This document shows positions 53,989-61,743 of a DNA stretch of 64,000 nucleotides, piece by piece; positions within the stretch are counted from its first letter, which is position 1, and each line of letters starts with the position of its first letter. The notes beneath the pieces were generated by a model. That model did not search any database. It was not told the origin of the DNA and saw only the letters and a list, made by a program, of their open reading frames with translations. Location of the stretch: positions 62,001 to 126,000 of the forward strand of contig JACDGS010000007.1 of the NCBI GenBank assembly GCA_013821455.1, given 5' to 3'. The translations under genes were made by a program, and so were the position numbers. Source of the stretch: Chthoniobacterales bacterium. GTDB taxonomy: Bacteria; Verrucomicrobiota; Verrucomicrobiia; Chthoniobacterales; UBA10450.

Positions 53989-56900
53989 ATGAACGAGAAC
54001 CTAACACCTGCTACGGCAGGACGCTCCTACGCCGTACGCTGGTCTCTCGGTCTGGTCATCTTTTGCGGCCTCTTACTGGGTTACTTTATCCAGCAGACTT
54101 ACTTCACCCCGAAGCATCGGCAGTATCAGCTAGACTTTGGTAATGCCCAATGGATCGAGCCGGTGGAGAAAGGTCCCACGGCGTACTTCCGCACCAAAGT
54201 TTTTCTTAACGCTGAGCCCGAGCAAGCCTGGATGGAAGTCGCGGCGGTCGATAATTTCAAAGCCATCGTCAATAGTCATACCGCCGGGGTAGAAGACTCA
54301 GTCAAGACGCGCGTCGCCGGTATCTATGACATTAAGAAACGGCTAAAATCCGGGACTAACGTCATCGCGGTCTCAGTCAATCGCACGTCTTTCCCGGGCC
54401 CCGCACAAATCATGGTGCGGGCTTACATCAAGCAGCACGGCGGGAAAGTAACTGAGTTAGTGTCCGACGCCCAATGGAGAGTTACCACCGAACAAGGAAT
54501 TGTGCGGGGTTCGGAGGATTGGACCTCGGCGGCCGTGCCCGATGAGTTATGGCCTTTGGCGGTGCGCTCGCCGGTTAACGATCGCCCCTACGATCTCTCC
54601 TGGGTCGATCTTAATCCGATGGTCCTACAATCACCGGTGACTGGCTCTTGGCTTTTATCGGGCGACGCCGCGAGCAGCGCTACTTTTTCCAAGACTATTC
54701 AGGCGGACCATTCGCGCCAGGAGACATGGCTTCAAATCGCCAGCTCAGGACAACTTGATCTACTGGTTAATGGGCACCTTCTTACCTCGACGATTGATTA
54801 CGGGTCAAGCAGCGCGCGGTTACCGCACTTAGCGACCGAAGCGAAGGAGACTTCGCCGAAAGCCGAAGGCCGCCAGCGCGCGGGCGGGCAATCCGCCGGT
54901 AAGCCGGCGAAGAAGGGCGGTTCGACTTTTGAGAAAGCAACCTTGGAATCCTACGATATCAGTTACTGGATAAAGAGTGGCGCTAACTCTATTACAGCTA
55001 CCGTCCGCGCCGATCATCGGCCAGCTAGTGTTCTGGTCTCGGGATTTCTGGTTAACTCAGATGGCAGTCTGCAAAAATTTGATAGTAACTCGTCCTGGCA
55101 TGTGATTGATAGCATGGCGCCGCCCGACACGGCGCAGCCCGCCGTGGAGTTCGGCGAAGTAGGATCGGCGCCGTGGGGTTATCTAGCTCAGGAGTTAGGC
55201 AAGCCAGTTGATCGTGCTGGTTTCCTTACTTATGCCGGCAATCTTCTGGTTATTGTCCTCACTGCCGCGGTCGTGCTGGCGCTTTGGCTGCTCTTCTCCG
55301 GGTTGATGGCGGGAAGCCGCCAGGAATTACTTCGGCACACGATGGTGCGCGATGCTTTGTTCCATGCGCCGATTGCCGTTGGCTTGCTCTTCCTTTTGCT
55401 GCCTAACTATGACATCCGTTTTCCGGATGAATGGTCTTTCCGGACCGCTTTTATTCTGGCGGCGGTCATTGCCTTGCTCGGCATTCGTTTGTTCCATCTT
55501 TTCCCTGTTGAAGAGTTAGCCGGTCGCGCCCGGGCCCGCGTGACGGCGACCTTCAGCGATGTCCGCACCGCGGCTCCTTACATCCTGCTCATTCTCATTA
55601 TGTCGCTGGGATTGGCTCTACGATTTCATAACATTGCTGCCATTTCGTTTGATCATGACGAGATGGGCCTGGTGACCAAGTCGAAAGGGATATACTCGTT
55701 AGGTATTCCTTATACGACCTATGCGGGGGATGTCCGCTGGATCACGACTTACGAGGCCGTTCCTTATCCTTTGGCCTTGTCAGGTTTATTTGGCTACTCG
55801 GAGCTGACCATGCGTTTGCCTTCGTGCCTTATGGGCACACTTTGCATCGGCCTTATGGGTCTCCTTGGGGTTCGTCTCTTTAATTGGCGGACGGGACTGA
55901 TCGCTGCCTTTATCTACGCCTGTCTCCCGCTCGATATTCGTTGGGCGCAGAATGCCTTCTATCCGCAGCAATGTCAGTTCATGAGTCTGCTGACTATCTT
56001 GCTTTTCTACGAAGCAATCCGAGTCCGGCCTTTCCATGGCAAGTTCTTTATCGCGGCGTCGATTAGCTTTTGTATCACTTACCTCTCGTGGGAAGGAAGC
56101 GCCTTCCTGCTCCCTTCGCTCTTCGTCGCACTCATGATTTATCGCTGGGGCGAATGGTGGTGGCTTAAGGAACTCAATCTCTATTTCGGTCTCTTCTTCC
56201 TGGGCACGGTGGTGGTGGCGCAATATTGTTCGCGCACACTCGCGGGTGAGCCTTACCTGCAAATTGGTTCGGGCCTTTCCAACCTGACTGGACCTTCCCT
56301 CTTCTTCCTTACTTCGGCTTATCAGCCGATGTTCTACATTAATAAGCTCTGGCTTTCGGAGAACCATGTCTTCTTTACCCTCCTGGCCGTGCTGGGGCTG
56401 CCTGTCTGCTGGGGTAACAGAAGCTATCGCTATCTCTTTCCGATGTTGGTGAGTCTCTGGTTTTGTCATACGAACTTCATCGCGGCCTTGGCGCCTCGCT
56501 ATTGCTACTACTATCAGCCGTTGCTTGTCCTCTCCGGAGTCGCGGCTGGAGTTATGATTTATGACCGGATGATTGCCCTCGCCCAACGCGAGAGTGACTC
56601 CGCGATCGCCTGGGTTTGCGCGCACGCGGCGGGTATTGCGGCGATCCTCCTTCTCTTTCTCCAGAGTAACGAATGGATGTTCCATGTCTATAAGCTCTCG
56701 AGCACCGGTGACACGCCGGGTCTTATGACGCGGATGGGTATGTATCGCTACGACTATCGCGATGCCGATCGCTATGTGAAGGAGCACCTACAGCCGGGCG
56801 ACGTGGTTTTTCCCGGCATCCCGCACGTGTATGCCTACTACGCGAAACAGCCGGGCGATTACTTTCTCGATACGCTCCTGGGATCGAAAGTGCCTTACAA

Positions 56901-57180
56901 CCAGTTGCTCGGTGAGCCCCGCTTTGTCGATAAGTTTGGCGGCTTACCCGTAGTGCGAAATCTGACTGAGTTAAAAGAAGTCACTCATCGCGCGCGTCGG
57001 ACTTGGCTGATCTTTGCGCCCTATGCTTCCTTCGAGAAGCTAAGTGCTCCTAATGTCCTCGAATACCTGGACTCCAATGCCCGGATCGTCTTCGAGACTT
57101 ATCGCGCGAAGGTGCTCCTGATCGAAGGAGACGCGCAGGTCAAACCCGCGAAGGGCGAGCAAAGGACCGCTGCTAAATAG
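53989..57180 (+). CDS. Giant GT-C glycosyltransferase (PMT/ArnT-like) with two carbohydrate-binding-like N-terminal domains
   Basis: 1,063 residues. An N-terminal membrane anchor (about 18-36) is followed by two beta-sandwich segments (about 45-195 and 210-385) that resemble galactose-binding folds (e.g. DFGNAQWIEPVEKGPTAYFRTKVFL), then about 12 transmembrane helices from residue 420 on. The GT-C catalytic loop Asp/Glu pair is in ISFDHDEMGLVTKSKGIY. Such enzymes use polyprenyl-phosphate sugars to glycosylate lipids or proteins at the periplasmic face. Residues 280-310 are a Lys/Gly/Ala-rich linker. The gene converges with a sulfotransferase and their stops overlap by 8 bp. Confidence 0.82.
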   Translation: MNENLTPATAGRSYAVRWSLGLVIFCGLLLGYFIQQTYFTPKHRQYQLDFGNAQWIEPVEKGPTAYFRTKVFLNAEPEQAWMEVAAVDNFKAIVNSHTAGVEDSVKTRVAGIYDIKKRLKSGTNVIAVSVNRTSFPGPAQIMVRAYIKQHGGKVTELVSDAQWRVTTEQGIVRGSEDWTSAAVPDELWPLAVRSPVNDRPYDLSWVDLNPMVLQSPVTGSWLLSGDAASSATFSKTIQADHSRQETWLQIASSGQLDLLVNGHLLTSTIDYGSSSARLPHLATEAKETSPKAEGRQRAGGQSAGKPAKKGGSTFEKATLESYDISYWIKSGANSITATVRADHRPASVLVSGFLVNSDGSLQKFDSNSSWHVIDSMAPPDTAQPAVEFGEVGSAPWGYLAQELGKPVDRAGFLTYAGNLLVIVLTAAVVLALWLLFSGLMAGSRQELLRHTMVRDALFHAPIAVGLLFLLLPNYDIRFPDEWSFRTAFILAAVIALLGIRLFHLFPVEELAGRARARVTATFSDVRTAAPYILLILIMSLGLALRFHNIAAISFDHDEMGLVTKSKGIYSLGIPYTTYAGDVRWITTYEAVPYPLALSGLFGYSELTMRLPSCLMGTLCIGLMGLLGVRLFNWRTGLIAAFIYACLPLDIRWAQNAFYPQQCQFMSLLTILLFYEAIRVRPFHGKFFIAASISFCITYLSWEGSAFLLPSLFVALMIYRWGEWWWLKELNLYFGLFFLGTVVVAQYCSRTLAGEPYLQIGSGLSNLTGPSLFFLTSAYQPMFYINKLWLSENHVFFTLLAVLGLPVCWGNRSYRYLFPMLVSLWFCHTNFIAALAPRYCYYYQPLLVLSGVAAGVMIYDRMIALAQRESDSAIAWVCAHAAGIAAILLLFLQSNEWMFHVYKLSSTGDTPGLMTRMGMYRYDYRDADRYVKEHLQPGDVVFPGIPHVYAYYAKQPGDYFLDTLLGSKVPYNQLLGEPRFVDKFGGLPVVRNLTELKEVTHRARRTWLIFAPYASFEKLSAPNVLEYLDSNARIVFETYRAKVLLIEGDAQVKPAKGEQRTAAK

Positions 57181-58057
57181 CCGAGTAAACTCGGTTAAGA
57201 GCTTTCCGGCCCGCGGAACGAAGCGCAAAGAGTTTGGCCGTCATGGGAGCCTGAGTGCGGTCGCGTGAGGCTTGTAAGTCGGCGGTGATACGCGCGACTT
57301 CGGCTGCATTTTGACTGACTTCTTCCTCGAAGCGTTTCGCCGCGTAGGCGTAGAGAGAAACGTCGTAGGAGTTCTTCTCCGTGATGAGGTCGAGAGTGGA
57401 TTGCGGCAGGTCGCGCTTCTTCGGTCGCGCGCGCGTGACGTTAAAGCTGGAATAGGTCTCGAGTTTCCAACCGTAGCGTAGTTTCATGAGCGCGAGGCTT
57501 TCTTCGAAGCGCTCGGAAAGTCCGACAACACTAAAGTGGCGATCTATGTTAGACATCGCCGTGGCGCAGATCTCGGCGGTGCAAGGCGCTTCGTACTCCG
57601 CGCCGGCGATGATCTTACATTGCACATTTGTTCGCGGCGACCGATGCACGAAATCTTCGAGGGTCCAATTCTCGCGACGGAATTTCCAATACAAAGGATG
57701 CAGCTTGTAACTGCGCATGAAGTAATAGGCCGATAGGACTCGATCGACCGGTTCGCGCAGGACAGTGATATAAGTGGCGGATTGGGGGAGAATAATATGA
57801 AGGCCGAAAAGCATATGTCCCTTAAACATACGAATCCCTTCCAGGCGCTTCTTCGACAGGCCGTGCAAATGCTTGCTTGACCACTTAAAGAGCACCGGAT
57901 CGACCGAGTACATTTGCAGGACTGGATACTCCCATTCGATCAGGCGATTAAGAGTAGTGCCGGCGGTCTTAGGAACGTGCAGGAAGATCACCGACTCGCC
58001 GGGCTTTTGTTCGTGCGGACTTACCGCGTGGTCGGGAATGGTAGTTGAAGTATTCAT
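57173..58057 (-). CDS. Sulfotransferase 1 (PAPS-dependent, Sulfotransfer_2-like)
   Basis: A 294-residue cytosolic enzyme. The 5'-phosphosulfate motif VIFLHVPKTAGTTLNRLIEW and the 3'-phosphate region YITVLREPVDRVLSAYYFM are those of the heparan-sulfate-2-O-sulfotransferase-like group acting on sugars. ATG 58057 places the motif near the N-terminus; upstream codons only overlap the next gene. It shares clear blocks with the sulfotransferase at 59156 (HVPKTAGTTLNR / HIPKTAGTTLNR), so the pair is a duplication. Its end overlaps the end of the large GT-C gene on the other strand. Confidence 0.88.
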   Translation of the reverse strand: MNTSTTIPDHAVSPHEQKPGESVIFLHVPKTAGTTLNRLIEWEYPVLQMYSVDPVLFKWSSKHLHGLSKKRLEGIRMFKGHMLFGLHIILPQSATYITVLREPVDRVLSAYYFMRSYKLHPLYWKFRRENWTLEDFVHRSPRTNVQCKIIAGAEYEAPCTAEICATAMSNIDRHFSVVGLSERFEESLALMKLRYGWKLETYSSFNVTRARPKKRDLPQSTLDLITEKNSYDVSLYAYAAKRFEEEVSQNAAEVARITADLQASRDRTQAPMTAKLFALRSAGRKALNRVYSAI

Positions 58058-58061
58058 CCGG

Positions 58062-59159
58062 TTAGTTGCGATATTTTCCCTCGGCCGCCAGCTTCTGCTT
58101 GTAGCCTTCGTAGCCTGCCTGTTTCGCATCGTCCCAGGCTTTTGCTACTGCGGCTGAGGTCGCAGAACTCATGCCATCGCCGTGCCACAATTCCCAGTAC
58201 TCACCCTGCGCGTGGACAACGTTAAGAGCCGCCATCTCGACCGAACCCATGCGATCATTAGGATGAGACAGGCCGGCGAGGCTTTGGAAGCCATGGTGGA
58301 TGCGATCGCGGTACCTCAGCACTAACTCGTAAGTCTTATTACCGATGTCTTCCCGGCGGCCGGTGAGCTGACAGTTCTGAATAGTGAAGCGGTCCGGATA
58401 CTTGCTTGCGCCGTAGTCCACTATCTGCTCGGTAAAGGATATCGGAAGATCGAGCACCTTCGCCAGGTGGAGCGACACTTCTTGTTTAGGAAAGGCAGTG
58501 GCCCACTCATCGGTGTAGCGCTTATAAACTTCGAGTAACTTCGTGTCGTAATGGCCTAGCGCAGCCCAACGCGAAATGTCGCCGCGCGTTTTGGGAAGAT
58601 GCATTTCCGCACTAACAAAGTTAGCGCAAGTAAGAACGACGCTGACACAGAGCGGATCGGAGGCGTAGCGCTGTCCTAGCTCTTGAATGATGGAGGAAAA
58701 GTCCTTCTCGTAAATGAGATCCCAGGGCACGGGAATTCGAATCGCCTGGCCGACGTCCGCGCGATGAGGATTTGTCACCTGGGTAGGAAAAGCTTGGGCG
58801 CCCTGATTGTAAACAAAGTCGGGAGTGTTAGCTCCCGGTTTAAGGCAAAGCTGATACTTCATGTTCAGCTTGCGCAGGACATCCACCGTCTTATCCAGCG
58901 CGGTGAAGTCGGGCTTGCCTTGCTCTTTCTCGATCGTCTTCCAGGCGAAGTTAAGGCAGACACCACTTAGGTGTGAGTTAGACCGGACATGGCTGGAAAA
59001 CTCTTCGAAGCTGGACGGATCTTCGGGCAGTTTCTGCATCACCCAGATGCCGGTTCGTATCGGTGGTTTTCGCTCGCTCGCAGCCTGTGCGAAACCGGTT
59101 AGGCCGACAACTAAGAGCAACAGAAGAGAGCTAAGTCGATAAGCTCGTGAATGACTCAT
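58062..59159 (-). CDS. Secreted TIM-barrel protein resembling glycoside hydrolases
   Basis: A 365-residue protein with a signal peptide (RLSSLLLLLVVGLTGFAQAA). The mature part has LSGVCLNFAWKTIEKEQGKPDFTALDKTVDVLRKLNMKYQLCLKPG, as in GH42/GH-A clan barrels, and NFVSAEMHLPKT with a Glu at the place where a catalytic acid often sits. I could not assign a GH family. It lies between two sulfotransferase genes with a 4-bp gap and an ATGA overlap, so all three are one unit; it may trim or hold the sulfated glycan. Confidence 0.7.
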   Translation of the reverse strand: MSHSRAYRLSSLLLLLVVGLTGFAQAASERKPPIRTGIWVMQKLPEDPSSFEEFSSHVRSNSHLSGVCLNFAWKTIEKEQGKPDFTALDKTVDVLRKLNMKYQLCLKPGANTPDFVYNQGAQAFPTQVTNPHRADVGQAIRIPVPWDLIYEKDFSSIIQELGQRYASDPLCVSVVLTCANFVSAEMHLPKTRGDISRWAALGHYDTKLLEVYKRYTDEWATAFPKQEVSLHLAKVLDLPISFTEQIVDYGASKYPDRFTIQNCQLTGRREDIGNKTYELVLRYRDRIHHGFQSLAGLSHPNDRMGSVEMAALNVVHAQGEYWELWHGDGMSSATSAAVAKAWDDAKQAGYEGYKQKLAAEGKYRN

Positions 59160-59986
59160 AACACTGAAGTTACCTTACTCACAAGAAAGCGCCCGGTCCC
59201 AACGGTTGTTTGTAAAAAGTTCTCAAGCTTGCCTGGCTTCGGCGTTGCGGCCAGCTTCTGCATGGCTTGTTGCACAGCCTCGGCGTTTTTCTGCAGATCC
59301 TCATCCAGCCGCTTCTTTCCTAACTCATAGAGAGCCATGTCGTAGCGATTGTGCTCACGGATCATTTCGATCATCGCAGGATCGACCGCGGAACGGCTCT
59401 TGGTGACTTTGCGATTTTCGTAGTGCGGAATTTTCCAGCCAAAGGAAGATGCGATGAGAAACAGACTTTCCTCAAACCGCTCGCTAATTCCTACAACACG
59501 AAAACTCGTCGCCATGTTTTGCTGTGCGGTCTCGAAGACGCGCTCGTCGCAGGGTCCGACGTAGGGGACGCCGGCAAGCATCTTAGTCTGCAAGTTTTGG
59601 CGTTGTGCGGTGAACTGGAGAAAGTCTTCGACTCCGATTCCTTTGGCTTTCAATTTCCAATGCAGCGGATGGAGCGGGCGGCGTAAAATGAAGAAGTAAG
59701 ATGAAAGGAAGCGCTTCACTGGATCGCGCAACATCGTGATATAAGTGCCGCCTTGAGGAAGGCATTCATGCACGCCGTAGATCAAATGTCCGCGCACCAC
59801 GCGCAGCGAGCGGCGCCGTTTCTCCGAAAGCGTTTTTAGGCGCTGCACTGTCGCGCGGATTTGGTAGGGATCGACCGTGTAAATCGTGCGCGGATCGTAT
59901 TGCCATTCGATGATGCGGTTGAGCGTCGTGCCCGCAGTCTTCGGAATATGCAGGAAGATCAGGGCCTCACCGTTTGTCTGATCCAT
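59156..59986 (-). CDS. Sulfotransferase 2 (paralogue)
   Basis: A 276-residue paralogue of the enzyme at 57173. LIFLHIPKTAGTTLNRIIEW binds the PAPS 5'-phosphate and YITMLRDPVKRFLSSYFFI the 3'-phosphate; the C-terminal 40 residues form a helix (ETAQQ... style in NAEAVQQAMQKLAA). Two sulfotransferases in a cluster usually place sulfates on two positions or two sugars. It begins at ATG 59986 and its TGA overlaps the start of the glycosidase-like gene. Confidence 0.88.
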   Translation of the reverse strand: MDQTNGEALIFLHIPKTAGTTLNRIIEWQYDPRTIYTVDPYQIRATVQRLKTLSEKRRRSLRVVRGHLIYGVHECLPQGGTYITMLRDPVKRFLSSYFFILRRPLHPLHWKLKAKGIGVEDFLQFTAQRQNLQTKMLAGVPYVGPCDERVFETAQQNMATSFRVVGISERFEESLFLIASSFGWKIPHYENRKVTKSRSAVDPAMIEMIREHNRYDMALYELGKKRLDEDLQKNAEAVQQAMQKLAATPKPGKLENFLQTTVGTGRFLVSKVTSVL

Positions 59987-60062
59987 GGCGATTTGTCTTC
60001 GAGTGAAAGTGAGTGTGCAGATGACTTACCCGAGCCATCCGCACACTTAGACTTAGCAGTTC

Positions 60063-61409
60063 CTAGCGACCGAAAGCGGACGCAGGCGCCGGCGCTTCCG
60101 CAAAAGCGGGAGCTTCCATAGCCTGAGAGCGCGGCGCGGCGGCAGCGGCGGCGGCGTATTCGGCGCGTCGCTTTATCATCAGCCGGCGCATGGCGGCGCG
60201 TGACTTGTTATTCTCGACGATCTCTCCGTAAAGCCGGCCCGCGAACAGGTCGGTGATATCGTCCTTGGCGTGGCCGCTGGCCATGCGCGTAAAGACAAGC
60301 GGATACTCCCAGAAGCAATCGATCAAATCCTGCACCGCATCCTGACCCTGAGAGTTGACCTCTTCGTAGTGCGCGAAGGGATTCCCATTTGTGCCACCTT
60401 CTTCGCCGAGGAGCTTACCGATCGCTTCCGCGGCAAACTCTCCTTCGCGCATGGAAAGAAAGACGCCAAAGGAAAAGATAGGATCGGTAAACTGATGCGC
60501 GTCGCCGACACAGAGATAGCCTTGGCCGGTATAGTTATCGGCCTTGTAGCTGTAACTCGTCGTCGTGCGCACTTCTTCGAGGAAGTTAGTGTTAGTAATA
60601 CGCCGAGTCAGGTCGGGATTAAGACTTAGGATTTCTTTACGGAGATACTCAGTCTTGTCGAGACCCGTCTTCTTGAAGTAACTGGCCGGCGCAACGACAC
60701 CGATACTCATCTCCTCGTCGTTCAACGGGATCATCCAGGCCCAATGCCCCTTCTCTTTGTAGAAAATGAGAGTGTTGCCCGGGACTTTTGACGGCGTGTC
60801 GCCGTTGTCGCGAATCACTCCGGAGAGTTGCGAGTAAACGGCGATTTGGTTGGCGTAGCCGCCTTTCACCTTGGGTGCCGTCAACCCGCGGTTGGCCAGG
60901 AAAGTCGCCTGTCCGGAACAATCCGCGAACACCTCGGAACGGAGATCTTCCAGCGCGCCGCCGGGGGTGCGGATCTGCAAGCCGACGACGCGATCGCCAT
61001 CACGTAAAGGCGAGACTGCTTCGCATTCCATATATTCCGCCCCGCGTTGGCGCGCGGCATTGAGCAGAATGTCATCGTAAGTGCTGCGCACGACAGACCA
61101 CGTCGCGGTCGGGATGAGTTCGTGTGTCTCCGGGCAGCGCCGTTTCACCTCTACCCAAAATGGAACGCCGTTGGGATTGAAAACGTTGACGCCATGCTTG
61201 ACCGGGAAATTCTTGGACAGCATTTCTTCTTCGAGACCCAGCGCGCGGACCGCGCCGCGGCATTCGCCGCTGAGTGATTCACCGATGTGATAGCGAGGAA
61301 ATGCCTGCCGTTCGACGATGAGCGGCTGGATGCCGGTTCGCAAAAGGTGAAGAGCTGTCGAGGACCCCGCAGGGCCGCCTCCGAGGATAATAGCTGGTCG
61401 CTTTTTCAT
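60063..61409 (-). CDS. Flavin-dependent halogenase-like oxidoreductase
   Basis: A 448-residue FAD enzyme. GGGPAGSSTALHLLRTG binds FAD, GESLSGECRGAVRALGLE follows, and Lys71 in FPVKHGVNVF is at the place of the catalytic Lys of halogenases. The halogenase signature WxWxIP is exact as WAWMIP (residues 223-228). The later GYLCVGDAHQFTDPIFSFGVFLSMREG is the FAD C-terminal motif. The relatives are phenol/pyrrole halogenases acting on carrier-bound substrates rather than free tryptophan. Ends in an Ala/Pro-rich tail. ATG 61409 is chosen for the FAD motif; 40 codons upstream are open but without sense. Divergent to the adenylation enzyme. Confidence 0.85.
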   Translation of the reverse strand: MKKRPAIILGGGPAGSSTALHLLRTGIQPLIVERQAFPRYHIGESLSGECRGAVRALGLEEEMLSKNFPVKHGVNVFNPNGVPFWVEVKRRCPETHELIPTATWSVVRSTYDDILLNAARQRGAEYMECEAVSPLRDGDRVVGLQIRTPGGALEDLRSEVFADCSGQATFLANRGLTAPKVKGGYANQIAVYSQLSGVIRDNGDTPSKVPGNTLIFYKEKGHWAWMIPLNDEEMSIGVVAPASYFKKTGLDKTEYLRKEILSLNPDLTRRITNTNFLEEVRTTTSYSYKADNYTGQGYLCVGDAHQFTDPIFSFGVFLSMREGEFAAEAIGKLLGEEGGTNGNPFAHYEEVNSQGQDAVQDLIDCFWEYPLVFTRMASGHAKDDITDLFAGRLYGEIVENNKSRAAMRRLMIKRRAEYAAAAAAAPRSQAMEAPAFAEAPAPASAFGR

Positions 61410-61743
61410 TGTTTTTGTTTGGCAAACTGCGGGGGAAAAGAAGACGAGGTTTGGAAGATGGTTTTCCCCGTCGAGCCGTGGTGTGTCCGGGTTGTTTTGG
61501 GATATTTTGGCGAGATTGTCAAGCGACAACCCGCAATGAGAGGCGGATAATCGGCTGCGTCAGCGGGGCGAGAGAATCCTGCCAGGCAAATTGACCGGGC
61601 TGTTGTGAAATGTATCATGAGCGCCGTGAACAGAATAAGAGAGCAGCCGGCGCGCCATTGGCTCGTCATTTGCTGGTAGGTATACGCCGCGGCGCATCGA
61701 ACGGATGTCGCGCGGGAATTGCTTTTCCGAACTGTTAATCCTC
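61410..61743. other. Divergent intergenic region, probable promoters
   Basis: 334 bp between the halogenase and the adenylation gene. No gene or repeat is visible; short frames do not resemble proteins. It must contain the promoters for both divergent genes; no clear -35/-10 can be singled out. Confidence 0.4.

Noticed and set aside
55786-56787. 333-codon minus-strand frame opposite the GT-C gene
   Set aside because: His/Arg/Glu-rich shadow of transmembrane codons; no start context.
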